From Atriophallophorus winterbourni (Eukaryota; Platyhelminthes; Trematoda; Plagiorchiida; Microphallidae), in NCBI GenBank assembly GCA_013407085.1, contig JACCGJ010001305.1:1-64000 (forward strand): a DNA stretch of 64,000 bases, given 5' to 3'. A program made the translations under genes and the position numbers. Position 1 is the first letter of the stretch. Every line of letters begins with the position of its first letter. Shown one piece after another: positions 1 through 10,410 of the stretch. The notes under the pieces are model-generated. The model was not told the origin of the DNA and did not search any database. It worked only from the letters and a program-made list of their open reading frames with translations.

Positions 1-149
1 GTGACCACCAAATGGTTTCTACCAGCTCATTATAGGTCCTAAACATAAAACGCGGTACGAAGAAGAATGAAAAGGCACTCTTACTACAAGTCAATTTTTT
101 GCTCCTTAGAAGTTTTATGTAAAATATAGAACGACAGGAATATTTAGTA

Positions 150-387
150 GGTATGCTTGTATGAAATCACAAGCCTGATCCAGGCAGAGTGCCGCACAGT
201 CAACGACTACGCGCGGGCTGAAATACCATCAGGTTACCCATGGCTAGACAGATATGGAAAGGGAAAATAACAACGGCAGTTAGACTTCGGTGTGCATTCG
301 CATGCAGCTCACTATCGGTTGGAAATCAATTCAGCACGGTGTTAGCTGTACGGCACAGAAGTGTTGCACGATTTCACATCCGTGCAT
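150..387. repeat. Short retroposed repeat copy 1 (SINE-like) with 14-bp target duplication
   Basis: A stretch of about 238 bp is flanked on both sides by the same perfect 14-mer, AGGAATATTTAGTA (136-149 and 388-401). This looks like a target-site duplication. The stretch itself matches, in reverse complement, the copy at 485-721, so it is a mobile or dispersed unit rather than unique sequence. I see no open reading frame and no clear tRNA-type A or B box. The class (SINE, MITE or non-autonomous retroposon) is inferred only from the size and the duplication. Confidence 0.6.
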
Positions 388-484
388 AGGAATATTTAGT
401 AAGAAAACATGTAAAGCATAACATAATGCGTTGCATTCGACGTAATTTAATTCGAGGGATACCACCAGTCACTAGAAAATTATT

Positions 485-721
485 ATGCACGGATGTGCAA
501 TTTGTGCAGGAATTCTGTGCTGGGCGTGCTAACATCGTGCTAAATGATTGGCCATCGGTAGTGAGCTGCAATGCTGAAATACGCTGGAGTCTATTATTAT
601 TTCTATTCTTGCTCCATATCTGTCTAGCCTGGGCAAACTGACAGTATCTTAGCCCACGTGCAGTTCTCTGACTGATGCGGCACTTTTGCTGGATCAGGCT
701 TGGCTTTTCATACATCATACA
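485..721. repeat. Short retroposed repeat copy 2, inverted relative to copy 1
   Basis: The reverse complement of this stretch aligns with 150-387 along nearly its whole length. Shared blocks include AAGCCTGATCCAG, GCTAGACAGATATGG and CACATCCGTGCAT, and the overall match is roughly 75-80% by eye. The two copies form an inverted repeat around a 97-bp centre. The 121-codon minus-strand open frame here is a by-product of the repeat and is not called as a gene. Confidence 0.55.
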
Positions 722-879
722 TACATGACCCATAGCCATAATTACGATGACATTACTTTAAATGGTAGCCAAACTTTTTTCTCGTTTTATTATGGAAAGG
801 AAGGCGTTCACTCGAAATATATTTACAAATCATAATGAAAGTATCATCCATTACTGTTGGTAATAATACAAAAACTAAC

Positions 880-1067
880 GCGTATTAGCAAGCCTTCTAA
901 CTGCTCCTTTCGCTGCAGTGAACGAAGACCTGGTGTGTTAGGACTCGACACGTTGATCACAAGATAGTCTGCAACATCACCAAATTTTTTCACACCAGCC
1001 ACGAAATCTGCCACTGGATCTGTAGAATCTTTGTTGCACCCCAGATTGACACCAACTATACCCTTTC
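880..1067 (-). CDS. DHODH: DHODH exon 3
   Basis: A 188-nt exon with acceptor CTCACAG and donor GTTAGT, ending in phase 0. It encodes the FMN-site region from [10 protein letters not shown] to LEGLLIR, including [16 protein letters not shown]. The next exon is not in the window. Confidence 0.9.
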
Positions 1068-3432
1068 CTGTGAGAATGCAAAAAGAAAACCTATCTATAT
1101 TATCCCTAAAATAATGCCTGATATAAATAACAGATTTCGAAAAGCAATGAAATATCTATTTCTACGTCGAGAAAGCAACTCAGACCACATAAATTGCTAG
1201 TTAAAATCAATTAACGTTTACGCCTTGTTGCTGATCTCCATCGGTCGACGTCAAACGTGGATGAAAATCTCATCGTACTAGAGTGCTAAACAACAAATGT
1301 GGCAGTTCAAATCTATGACATCTGATATTTAATAAACTTTCGTATAGAGCCTTACTATTTTGACGTTAGAACCTAAGGCATTTTTAAATAAGTTCATCAA
1401 TATTCAATTGAATTTTCTTTCATTTTAAAATATTTGAGCTTCAAAGGAACCTAACAACAAATACGTCACCATAAATACTGTATTTTCTTACCTTCCCATG
1501 AACGATCTTTCAAGCGTTCGTAAACCACATCGTGCCCATCGCTATTAAATCCATACCTGCGTTTGACATTAAAAATAAGAGTGTGAAATGTCATTAAGTC
1601 AGGCTGCCAATGAAGTAATAACAACACAGCTGTTAGGGTTTTATCCAAGGTGATGCATTTCCAAGTGAAATATTATAACAAATATAGAACTCCGGAGCTA
1701 TTTTCCTGCGCATTAATATCCGCAGTTTTATTTTGTACCTTTCATATACACTGCATCATTGGTGTAGCAAAGCTGCTGGTTTGTAGGAGTTACAACTGAC
1801 TGTCGGGTTGTATAGTTTGAACGTATCTATGCTCGCTCATGCGTTGCTATTTAACTCAAAGTAGTTCAACAATCACTGAGGACATTTACTAACAGAATTT
1901 GTCATATCTATCATTTAACTAAATTTAAACAGCTGCTTTAACTTTACAACACTATTCTTTTGTGAGCTATTATGGATTTGTATTTTCGTTAGTACGTATC
2001 TCACTAATTTATAAGGCCTAGAATCTATCAAGACAACCAGAAGTTCACACATTATGTTTCAAGATGAGTATATAAATCCTACTGACCGAGGATCTTACGT
2101 TGAATAGTCAACCAATTGTAAATAACATTACACAAAATTATAAGCCTTTTTAAATAATTGCTTGCGTACAACTTCTAACGTGTAAGGGTCAAAACTGATT
2201 TTAAAAACTAAATTAGGAAAATGGACCAGTTGAACTTTTAACCGAAGAGACATCAAAAAAATAATGTTAGATAGCCGTCAGCAGAATTTATTTTAACTTT
2301 GTAAAAACAGTAGACGAAGTCCCAGACAGGCATTTGCCTGTTAGCTACAAGGAAAAAGAGGTGTGGAGGTTTGAGAAAACCTGGTGAAGATTTATCGAGA
2401 TGTGAGCAGCAAAGATCAAAATAGTATTCCGCAGCTCTGAATAACTTTGATAAACCGAGACAATTGTTGTGGTATTGATGTAAGGTTGTCCAGTAGTGCT
2501 AGCAACCTATTATCTAGTTAACATGACTAAATTAGGAGATAAAATACTTACAAATGTAAAACACTATTGTTCGTGAGAATTAATTAGGCCGGGGGTAGCA
2601 AGATTTTCATTATTTTAGCTTTAGACCGTTGATAGATAAACTTGGCACGAAAATTGAGCAACAGCATAGATTAATATTAGAACCTTCAAATTATTCAGAA
2701 TAACATAAATCTTTTTAACTACCTAACTAATTAAAATTTGTTAGTGTAAACCTTTCGCGCCTTTAGGTTTAGTCTTGAATACAGCAAAGAACACGATATT
2801 TTCTTTTATCCCCATTTGAATTATTCAATGCTAATTTAAAAGGCTCACGAAGGACTAATAAAGAATCACTTAAATCGCTTGCCTTGATTAAAACAGGTAT
2901 ATTTAATTGAAATTCGATTTCACGTTAGCTTGTACTTGGCAAATTATTTACAACAGATGTTTCTGAAGAACTTCAGAAAAATAAAGGGTTTATGAAGCGG
3001 ATTTCAAGCGTACCTGTTAATGACCGCCTGTTGCTCTTTCCAACGAAAAACACGTGGTCGGGGATTTCCCTTTTGTGGTTTGGGTGTGACCGTTCCGACT
3101 TCAACGTGTGAAAATCCACATTTTAGAAGGCCCATAACTGCTTCGCCGTTCTTATCAAAACCAGCTGCTATTCCAACTCGGTGCTTGAAAGTGAGCCCAA
3201 ATACATCGCACTGGGAAACACTATTATTATTAAAAGAATTTCGTGGAACGATGTTGAATTTGAAAGCATTAACAGCAAGTTTGTGAGCATTTTCACCGTC
3301 GGGAATTAGGAATTGTAAAAGAGGCATTAATGTTTCCCTGTAAAATCGCTCATTGCCCGAATAAATGGCTTCTGCGATGAACAATCCTAAGCCCAATCCT
3401 ATTACTTCTGCTGAAGCGCGAAACGAAGCCAT
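880..3432 (-). CDS. DHODH: Dihydroorotate dehydrogenase (class 2, mitochondrial), 5' part of gene
   Basis: Three exons (3432-3014, 1556-1492, 1067-880) join in frame to give about 224 residues matching the first half of class 2 dihydroorotate dehydrogenase. That flavoenzyme oxidises dihydroorotate to orotate with ubiquinone at the inner mitochondrial membrane, in pyrimidine synthesis. The N-terminus has a short hydrophobic stretch (VIGLGLGLF) followed by the family segment [13 protein letters not shown]. Next come the FMN-barrel motifs [51 protein letters not shown] and [16 protein letters not shown]. The start ATG at 3432 aligns with the usual animal N-terminus. The remainder, including the catalytic serine region and the C-terminal half, must lie left of position 1; I found no further exon in 1-879. 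A cysteine follows GVNLG where I recall lysine in the human enzyme. Confidence 0.93.
1492..1556 (-). CDS. DHODH: DHODH exon 2
   Basis: A 65-nt exon with acceptor AAACGCAG and donor GTAAGA. It completes the split arginine codon and encodes [21 protein letters not shown], ending one base into a glycine codon. The phases match both neighbouring exons. Confidence 0.9.
1557..3013 (-). other. DHODH intron 1
   Basis: An AT-rich intron of about 1.46 kb. I recognised no coding exon, RNA gene or mobile element in it. Confidence 0.7.
3014..3432 (-). CDS. DHODH: DHODH exon 1
   Basis: The exon codes for about 139 residues from the start ATG to INR. It ends AACAG with donor GTACGC, two bases into a codon. 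A pyrimidine-rich tract ending in TTTTCAG lies just upstream, with its AG at 3443-3442. The transcribed leader may therefore begin at 3441, either through an upstream 5' UTR exon or by spliced-leader addition. Confidence 0.92.
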
Positions 3433-3480
3433 GCGTTTCTGCTGAAAAGCAAAAAGGCTGGAATAATTCTATTGCATAGT
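3432..3480 (-). promoter_or_regulatory. Candidate 3' splice acceptor immediately upstream of DHODH start codon
   Basis: On the minus strand a pyrimidine run (CCTTTTTGCTTTTCAG) ends in an AG at 3443-3442, only nine bases before the ATG at 3432. This fits either a 5' UTR intron or a spliced-leader trans-splicing acceptor. Flatworms are known to trans-splice a subset of mRNAs. The signal is short and common enough that it remains a candidate. Confidence 0.4.
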
Positions 3481-3569
3481 TAGACTAATATTTGGCACTA
3501 AACAAATTTCTAATAACCGATGTTGGTACTCCTTGGAGGGACGACCTATTTAACCGAAATTATGAAACT

Positions 3570-3745
3570 AATATCGCCCATTCGGAACCGTGAGGAACCG
3601 GCTGGATTCCGCCCGGAACGAGGATGCGTGGATCAGGTTTTTGTCCTGTGACAGTTATTAGAGCACAGACACATGTACCGGCGACCAACCATCGTAGCTT
3701 TTCTGGACATCCGGGCCGCGTTCGACTTGGTGGACAGAACTACTT
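3570..3745 (+). pseudogene. Fragment of a non-LTR reverse transcriptase
   Basis: A conceptual plus-strand translation, interrupted by at least one stop, reads AGFRPERGCVDQVF and then RRPTIVAFLDIRAAFDLVDR. These are the core motifs of a non-LTR retrotransposon reverse transcriptase: a GFR..RGC block and the FLDIRAAFD block holding the first catalytic aspartate. Both ends are missing. The wording differs from the CR1-like copies elsewhere in the window (which have DMSKAFDRV), so this is a different LINE lineage. Confidence 0.7.
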
Positions 3746-4386
3746 TTAGGATGTAACCGTGTAAGAATTTTGAAAAATTCGATTGAAAAAATGAGCAACG
3801 GCATTGAAAATTGATAAATTGGACATTTTATTTGTTAAAAATTGAAAAGAAAAATAAGGACAACTTCGATATAAGCAAACCCAATACACATTCTTGGAAA
3901 AGAAGCTCTTTAGACAGCATTCGTTTTACTTCGCATATTCGTGATCAATTGAAAGATTACTGCAAAAATATTTCATACGAAATCGGATACATGATAATTT
4001 GAAAGATGTTCATAATGACCTTAAATGTGTATAATCAATTACTTCAGAAAATAGTTTAATTTTGAGTTTATAATTTACACATTTTAACTCTGAAACAAAG
4101 CGAATTAATTAGCTGCTCCATTTTCTTCGGGGATTTGATAGGAAAAGTCCTGTCTTATATTGAACGGAAGTGTTCTGTCTTTGTTTTATTGAATGGGTAA
4201 TTTTTATAGTACGAAGAGTATACTCTTTAAACACCGCAGTCTTATTTGTTGTTCGTGAATGTATGAATACCAACGTACACTTTCTGTTAACGGCTCTATA
4301 TTTCAGAATGTCCCGAAATACAAATAGCAATGTTTAATATTTTATCAAAACGCTTATTTTTTACTCAACCTTTTTCAAAATGGTAT
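3746..4386. other. AT-rich interval between LINE fragment and LTR element
   Basis: No gene, RNA or repeat was recognised in this stretch. Its short open frames look random. It ends with GTAT, the left copy of the target duplication of the LTR element. Confidence 0.6.
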
Positions 4387-4790
4387 TGTAGTGATCTACT
4401 TTCCCTTGTACCTAAGCATTTTGTACATACACTTTTTGGCCTTGTATGATTGTTCATTTTTTGGCCATGTACACTTCATCTGTATCAATGCATGTACATT
4501 ATACTTTTTGGCGGTCAATACAATTTCGAACTCGGACTCTGACTTCTTCCGTGGTTGTGAAGTCTGTGTGCGCCACTTTGTGCTGGAACTGTGATTAACG
4601 GATTCTCCAACATTTTAGCGCTTTCTGCACCTTGGATTCCATTTCTTGGATTTTCCTGTGTGGATTACTTTGCTATCGTTGGACGTTACAGATCTTTATT
4701 TGGACATTTGCTCTCTTGGTCTTTCAGTGAGTTCTTTCCATTATTGCCATTTTGTGTGTAGTGCTAGACTTATATTTCTGGTCCACTACA
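4387..4790 (+). repeat. 5' LTR of the CsRn1-like element
   Basis: A 404-bp LTR with inverted ends TGTAGTG/CACTACA. It is near-identical to 8878-9282, and about 400 bp of related LTR recurs at 9897 and 11451. Confidence 0.93.
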
Positions 4791-4794
4791 TAAT

Positions 4795-4807
4795 TGGTGA
4801 GCCCGTC
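4795..4807 (+). promoter_or_regulatory. Primer binding site, tRNA-Trp-like
   Basis: TGGTGAGCCCG begins four bases after the 5' LTR. It matches the complement of the insect tRNA-Trp 3' end as I recall it (TGGTGACCCCGAC) except for single mismatches. Use of tRNA-Trp is known for CsRn1/Kabuki-type elements. Confidence 0.65.
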
Positions 4808-4898
4808 TACTCCTGACACTGCATTTTTTTCATTTACGATAAATTCGTATTTGTAAATTTTTGGCTTATATTTTGGAATACTCACTTAACACCCCACC

Positions 4899-5526
4899 AT
4901 GAGCGATTTTTCCATAAGTAAAGTTTCTACAATCCTACAATCACAACATATTCCATGCACATTACCGGCTTTAAACGTTTCTAATCTCCCTCTTTGGTTC
5001 GGCCAAATTGAAGCTATTTTTCGTATATATGGCATCACCGATGAATCTATTATGTATTCTCATGTGGTGACCACTGCTCCCTCTCGACGTAGCTGAACAA
5101 GTCAGTGATCTTATTTATGCTATGCCTGAGATCAAGCCATACGAAAAGCTCAAATCCGCTCTAATAGACCGAATTGGTTTTTCTGAGCAAGAGAAGCTCA
5201 ACGTCCTCTTTTCCAAAATGGCTCTTGGTGATAAAAAGCCATCTCAGCTTCTTCGCCAATGAAAGAGCTACTTGGAGACAAAAGGATTGAGGAGAGCATT
5301 TTAACACAGTTGTGGTTTAAAAACCTCCCAACTGACATTTGCCAAGTGCTTGCTGGTTTGATTACTTACGTATCATTAGACGAACTAGCACAAGCGGCTG
5401 ACAAAATGCTCGAAGCCAAAAGAAGCCGACCAAATTACGGTTGATTCCGCACACATCAATTCGCCCTGTCCATGTTCGGAATTAAAAGAACAAGTCGCTG
5501 AACTAACTCTTGCGGCGAACTCTCTT
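4899..5526 (+). pseudogene. gag: gag, frameshifted
   Basis: The Gag reading starts at the ATG at 4899 (MSDFSISKVSTILQ) and matches the intact copies at 10411 and 11965. Three single-base changes break it: an extra base near 5073, a missing base near 5259 and an extra base near 5416. The net shift puts the downstream part in frame with pol. Gag would form the capsid-like particle and bind RNA. The knuckle (C-x2-H-x9-C-x3-C) lies just downstream, at the start of the open pol frame. Confidence 0.85.
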
Positions 5527-8500
5527 TTGTCAAAATCTCCCAACCCATCTCGCTCAAAATCTAAATCTCGACCATCGAAAACCCCTGAGCGCATATGTTG
5601 GTACCACAAGAGATATGGGGATAAAGCCTCAAAATGCATCTCTCCGTGTTCAAAAACCGTCAAAATCAAGGGTCAATCAGTTACGGCGACTACTGTTCCC
5701 GGCCTACCAAACCCGAGTCGCCTATTCTATGTTACAGACAAATCGAGTGGTCTGCGTTTTCTAGTCGATACTGGCGCTGAAATTAGCGTCATACCTCCAA
5801 CATCCAGCACCTCCAAACCATCGTCCTACACTCTTCAAGCGGCAAATGGCACTCGTATTAACACTTACGGCCAACGCCTGCTAACCCTCAACTTAGGACT
5901 AAGACGCAGTTTTCCATGGGTGTTTCTCATCGCGGAGGTAAATTGCCCAATAATCGGCATCGACTTTCTGTCTCACTTCGGTCTCACTGTCGAAGTAAAA
6001 CAGCGGAGATTAGTAGATACGAAAACCTCTTTACAGGTCTCAGGTATCACTACTAAAGCCGTTTCCTCCGGCATCAAAGCTGTTACTCCAGAAGCTTCGA
6101 CTTTTTGTGCTATACTGCATGAATTCCCATCCGTCATGCAGCCCCCAAGACCGACAGACAAAGTGACACACTCTGTGAAACATCACATTGTCACTAGCGG
6201 ACCACCAGTCTCCTTCAGACCTAGGCGACTTCACCCGTCGAAACTCAAGATCGCAAGAGCCGAGTTTGAGCACATGCTAGAGCTCGGGATCATCCGTCCC
6301 TCTTCCAGCTCCTGGTCGTCACCACTTCATATGGTCCCCAAGAAGACCTCAGATGACTGGAGGCCATGTGGCGACTATCGTGCTCTCAACAACCGAACGG
6401 TCCCCGACAGATATCCGGTGCCACACATCCACGATTTCTCTTTGAATCTTTGTGCCACGACGATACTTACTAAACTTGATCTCGTCCGTGCTTATTATCA
6501 CATCCCGGTAGCCGAGGAAGACATACCCAAAACGGCAGTCACGACTCCTTTCGGCTTATACGAATTCACTCGGATGCCCTTTGGCCTGAGAAACGCTGCA
6601 CAAACCTTCCAACGTTTCATCGACGAAGTCTTGCGAGGCTTGCCGTTCGCCTACGCATACATCGACGACGTCTTGATCGCCAGCAACTCTCCAGAGGAGC
6701 ATGTTGAGCACATCCGTCTCGTTTTAGAGCGTTTCGTTAACTACGGGATAAAGATCAACCCAAGTAAATGCATTTTCGGCACAGATTCACTGGATTTCCT
6801 CGGTCATCGCCTTACTCGATCTGGTATCACACCTCTTCCCGAGAAATGCCAGGCGATTTCCGACTTTCCTGTCCCCACAACGGTAACGCAGTTGCGCCGC
6901 TTTATCGGCATGATCAACTTTTACCGTCGCTTTATTCCAAACTGCGCAAAGATCATTGCACCGCTGACCGATTTGCTCGACTCCAAATCAAAATCTCTTC
7001 AGCTTTCGCCTGAGGCACTTGAAGCTTTTGCCGCATCCAAAAAAGCTCTTTGCAGTGCCACAGAACTCTCATTCATTGATCCGGAACCGACCTTTCCTTT
7101 GTCATTGACGACCGATGCCTCCAATTCGGCTGTGGGAGCTGTTTTACAACAACACCACAAGAACACAGTCCGTCCACTGGCATTTTTCTCGCAAAAGCTT
7201 AATCCGGCACAAACTCGCTACAGCACATTTGGCCGTGAATTACTTGCGATATATTTGGCCATACGACATTTCCGCCATTTACTGGAAGGTCGTGACTTCA
7301 TTATCTTTACGGATCACAAACCATTGACTTTTGCTCTGCAGTCTAAACTTGATCGTCATTCGCCACGCGAGATTCGACACTTAGATTACATCTCTCAGTT
7401 CTCTACCGATATTCGTTACGTCAAAGGAGATGCTAACTTGGTCGCCGATGCTTTATCAAGACCTGACATTTCTGTTTTGTCTGCAGGCACACCATTTGAT
7501 CTCTCCCTTTTGACTAACCATCAAGCCGAGATTGATAAAACCGAACTCGCGAAGTGTCGATCCCTGGATTTGCAGCAAATTCAGTTACCAAACGCCGATG
7601 CCTCGTTGATGTGCGATATCTCGACAGGGAAACCTAGACCTTTTGTCCCTCCTTCTCTGCGACGTGCCATTTTCGATCATTTTCATTCGATGTCTCATCC
7701 TGGAAAACGCGCCACCGTGAGGCTAATCGCAGATCGTTGTGTTTGGCCGTCCATGAATAAGGATATACGAAATTGGGTCCAGCATTGCATTCCTTGTCAA
7801 AAGAACAAGATATCTCGACATACCTTCACACCTTACGTTCCATTTAGGCATCCCAACTGTCGATTCTCTCATGTGCATCTTGATCTCGTCGGTCCTATGC
7901 CATCATCGAACGGATACTCATTCATCCTAACGGCGATTGATCGCTTTACTCGATGGCCGATTGCTGTTCCGATCAAAGACACATGTTCAGAGACTGTTGC
8001 ACGCGCCTTCGTCGAACATTGGATTGCCAATTTTGGCACACCATCTGTCATCACAACCGACCGTGGCGCTCAGTTTCAATCGACTTTGTTCCGAGATTTG
8101 ACGCGACTGCTTGGCTGCCAGCACATCCGAACCACCGCCTACCACCCTAACTCGAACGGATTGGTTGAACGCTTCCATCGGCAGCTTAAAGCCTCTTTAG
8201 CTTGCCAACCCGATCCTAATAAATGGACTGAGAATTTACCACTTGTTCTTCTTGGAATACGTTCCGCTATCAAAGAAGACATGCAGTGCTCAGCCGCAGA
8301 GTTCGTTTTTGGTACCACCTTGTGTCTTCCCGGTGAACTCGTTGTGCCCTGCCAGTCACTACCTCCGGCGTCAGATTACATTTCTCGCTTACGCACGTTC
8401 ATGTCCAAGTTGGACTTCACGCCTCCTCGTCAGCGCATTATCCCCCAACAGAAATCACCTCATCTTGATACGTGTGATTTTGTTTTTGTGCGACGCGACT

Positions 8501-8817
8501 CTGTTTGTAAACCTCTTCAGTCATCCTATCACGGACCTCACAGAGTTATCGAGCGTAAACCCAAGTTCTTCGTATTGGATATGAATGGTCGACGTGACAC
8601 AGTTTCTATTGACCGCTTAAAACCCGCTTTTGTCGAGCTTAAGCCGCAAACTCCGCCAAGCATCACTACGCCTCACGCACAACTCACTGATAATCCTCAT
8701 GTGCCAACCTCCACCCATCTTCATCCTAATTCCCCGGTCCCTCCTACCCCCGTTCAAACCAGAACCGGTAGACATGTGCATTGGCCCAAACGCCTTGCAG
8801 ACTACGTGACCTTATGA
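5527..8817 (+). CDS. pol: Gag C-terminus and Pol polyprotein (PR-RT-RNH-IN)
   Basis: An open frame of 1096 codons; the first codon counted is not a real start because the frame continues from gag. In order it holds the CHCC zinc knuckle of Gag (C24, H27, C37, C41), an aspartic protease (DTGA at residues 81-84), and reverse transcriptase with YIDD (nt 6658-6669, about residue 378). RNase H follows (TTDAS near nt 7105), then integrase with an HHCC finger ending CIPCQ (about nt 7675-7800). The integrase DDE core is visible as [16 protein letters not shown] and [22 protein letters not shown] segment resembles the GPY/F module. All catalytic signatures are intact, with no internal stop. I saw no envelope gene. 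It would be expressed as a polyprotein from the LTR promoter. Confidence 0.93.
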   Translation: MSKSPNPSRSKSKSRPSKTPERICWYHKRYGDKASKCISPCSKTVKIKGQSVTATTVPGLPNPSRLFYVTDKSSGLRFLVDTGAEISVIPPTSSTSKPSSYTLQAANGTRINTYGQRLLTLNLGLRRSFPWVFLIAEVNCPIIGIDFLSHFGLTVEVKQRRLVDTKTSLQVSGITTKAVSSGIKAVTPEASTFCAILHEFPSVMQPPRPTDKVTHSVKHHIVTSGPPVSFRPRRLHPSKLKIARAEFEHMLELGIIRPSSSSWSSPLHMVPKKTSDDWRPCGDYRALNNRTVPDRYPVPHIHDFSLNLCATTILTKLDLVRAYYHIPVAEEDIPKTAVTTPFGLYEFTRMPFGLRNAAQTFQRFIDEVLRGLPFAYAYIDDVLIASNSPEEHVEHIRLVLERFVNYGIKINPSKCIFGTDSLDFLGHRLTRSGITPLPEKCQAISDFPVPTTVTQLRRFIGMINFYRRFIPNCAKIIAPLTDLLDSKSKSLQLSPEALEAFAASKKALCSATELSFIDPEPTFPLSLTTDASNSAVGAVLQQHHKNTVRPLAFFSQKLNPAQTRYSTFGRELLAIYLAIRHFRHLLEGRDFIIFTDHKPLTFALQSKLDRHSPREIRHLDYISQFSTDIRYVKGDANLVADALSRPDISVLSAGTPFDLSLLTNHQAEIDKTELAKCRSLDLQQIQLPNADASLMCDISTGKPRPFVPPSLRRAIFDHFHSMSHPGKRATVRLIADRCVWPSMNKDIRNWVQHCIPCQKNKISRHTFTPYVPFRHPNCRFSHVHLDLVGPMPSSNGYSFILTAIDRFTRWPIAVPIKDTCSETVARAFVEHWIANFGTPSVITTDRGAQFQSTLFRDLTRLLGCQHIRTTAYHPNSNGLVERFHRQLKASLACQPDPNKWTENLPLVLLGIRSAIKEDMQCSAAEFVFGTTLCLPGELVVPCQSLPPASDYISRLRTFMSKLDFTPPRQRIIPQQKSPHLDTCDFVFVRRDSVCKPLQSSYHGPHRVIERKPKFFVLDMNGRRDTVSIDRLKPAFVELKPQTPPSITTPHAQLTDNPHVPTSTHLHPNSPVPPTPVQTRTGRHVHWPKRLADYVTL

Positions 8818-8864
8818 ACATTTCGAGCGTATGTTAACCTTCATTCAAGCCTAACTAACGCTCT

Positions 8865-8874
8865 GGTGGGGGAG
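8865..8874 (+). promoter_or_regulatory. Polypurine tract
   Basis: GGTGGGGGAG lies three bases before the 3' LTR, in the expected place for plus-strand priming. The same tract precedes the LTR at 11451. Confidence 0.8.
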
Positions 8875-8877
8875 TAT

Positions 8878-9282
8878 TGTAGTGATCTACTTTCCCTTGT
8901 ACCTAAGCATTTTGTACATACACTTTTTGGCCTTGTATGATTGTTCATTTTTTGGCCATGTACACTTCATCTGTATCAATGCATGTACATTATTACTTTT
9001 TGGCGGTCAATACAATTTCGAACTCGGACTTTGTCTTCTTCCGTGGTTGTGAAGTCTGTGTGCGCCATTCTGTGCTGGAACTGTGATTATCGGAATCTCC
9101 AACATTTTAGCGCTTTCTGCACCTTGGATTCCATTCCCTGGATTTTCCTGTGTGGATTACTTCGCTATCGTTGGACGTTACGGATCTTTATTTGGACATT
9201 TGCTCTCTTGGTCTTTCAGTGAGTTCTTTCCATTATTGCCATTTTGTGTGTAGTGCTAGACTTATATTTCTGGTCCACTACA
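8878..9282 (+). repeat. 3' LTR of the CsRn1-like element
   Basis: 405 bp, TGTAGTG...CACTACA, followed by the right GTAT target duplication. Confidence 0.93.
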
Positions 9283-9896
9283 GTATGTGCGATTTTTTGA
9301 AGCTTCTAACCTTGAAATTTATGTACATTTGAATCCAACAAGCCCAGGTCGTTCTCTCTCGTTTTGATTGAACTGATTGTGTTAGAACTTGTTCGTTTTA
9401 TTTCTGGACTGGTTGCTGTGAATGCGTGAACTGTGAGAATCATTAACGCTCAAAAAACCCGAAATTCTATTCGTTCTTAAATTTATCTCAACGGATTCAA
9501 TTAACCCTATTGTTCGGTTGCCAAGTCTTGTATATGTATTGTGGAACCAGCATTTGACTTTCCGATCACTGTAATTTTACCCAACTCACAAAAGTGCACA
9601 ATTGAATAAGAGAATGATGAAACTTCAAGTTCAAATGGAGCAGCTTATTTTCTCTCTCCAGACTATTTATTTTACTATAAGTCCCATTTAAACTTCTCCT
9701 AACACACTCAATCTCGATACCGTTTCACATGAATCCGTTTTGCATAAAAATCAATTTATGTTATTGGAAATCTCTTTCTTTCACGAGTTTGGTGAAACAT
9801 TTGCTTGAATAATGTATTAGTCATTTCTGAATTTGGTTGCCATTATGTGCACTTGTAATTTGCTTGGATTTTGACACCAATTTAGGGGGTCATGTA
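9283..9896. other. Spacer between two LTR elements
   Basis: About 610 bp of AT-rich sequence with no recognised gene or repeat. It was host DNA before the neighbouring insertions. Confidence 0.6.
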
Positions 9897-10302
9897 TGTA
9901 GTGAACTCCTTCCACTTTGTCACTTCGTATTTTGTACATACAATTTTTGGCCTTGTATGATTATTCATTTTTTTGGCCATGTACACTTCATCTGTATCAA
10001 TGCATGTACATTATACTTTTTGGTGGTCAATACAATTTCGAACTCGGACTCTGTCTTCTTCCGTGGTTGCGAAGTCTGTGTGCGCCACTTTGTGCTGGAA
10101 CTGTGTTTAACGGAATATCCAACATTTTAGCGCTTTCTGCACCTTGGATTCCATTTCCTGGATTTTCCTGTGTGGATTATTTCGCTATCGTTGGACGTTA
10201 CGGATCTTTATTTGGACATTTGCTCTCTTGGTCTTTCAGTGAGTTCTTTCCATTTTTGCCATTTTGCGTGTAGTGCTAGACTAATATTTCTGGTCCACTA
10301 CA
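9897..10302 (+). repeat. LTR (subtype 2), left
   Basis: 406 bp, TGTAGTGAACTCC...CACTACA. Its first 60 bases or so differ clearly from the 4387 LTR; the rest is close. Confidence 0.9.
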
Positions 10303-10306
10303 TAAT

Positions 10307-10319
10307 TGGTGAGCCCGAC
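10307..10319 (+). promoter_or_regulatory. Primer binding site, tRNA-Trp-like
   Basis: TGGTGAGCCCGAC differs at one position from the tRNA-Trp complement I recall (TGGTGACCCCGAC). Confidence 0.7.
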
Positions 10320-10410
10320 TACTTCCGACACTGTATTTTTTTCATTCACGATAAATTCGTATTTGTAAATTTTTGGCTTATATTTTGGAATACTCACTTA
10401 ACACCCCACC

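Larger units (their letters stand above)
4387..9282 (+). mobile_element. CsRn1-like Ty3/gypsy LTR retrotransposon, nearly complete
   Basis: A complete 4.9-kb element: 5' LTR (4387-4790), tRNA-Trp-like primer site, gag, pol (protease, reverse transcriptase, RNase H, integrase), polypurine tract, and 3' LTR (8878-9282). It is flanked by GTAT on both sides (4383-4386 and 9283-9286), a 4-bp target duplication. Both LTRs start TGTAGTG and end CACTACA. By eye they differ at about ten substitutions and one indel over 405 bp, which points to a fairly recent insertion. Gag and pol lie in one frame once three single-base indels in gag are allowed for. The CHCC Gag knuckle and the primer site place it in the CsRn1 group known from flukes. 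Pol is open, but the gag frameshifts make this copy unlikely to be autonomous. Confidence 0.93.

Noticed and set aside
374..739. Minus-strand 121-codon open frame
   Set aside because: It lies inside an inverted dispersed repeat and matches no family; the sister copy does not keep the frame.
1..879. Possible fourth DHODH exon
   Set aside because: No segment resembling the next conserved block (PAVL.KIAPDL) was found on the minus strand.
5510..8584. Other plus- and minus-strand frames of 60-115 codons within pol
   Set aside because: They are shadows of the 1096-codon Pol frame in other frames.
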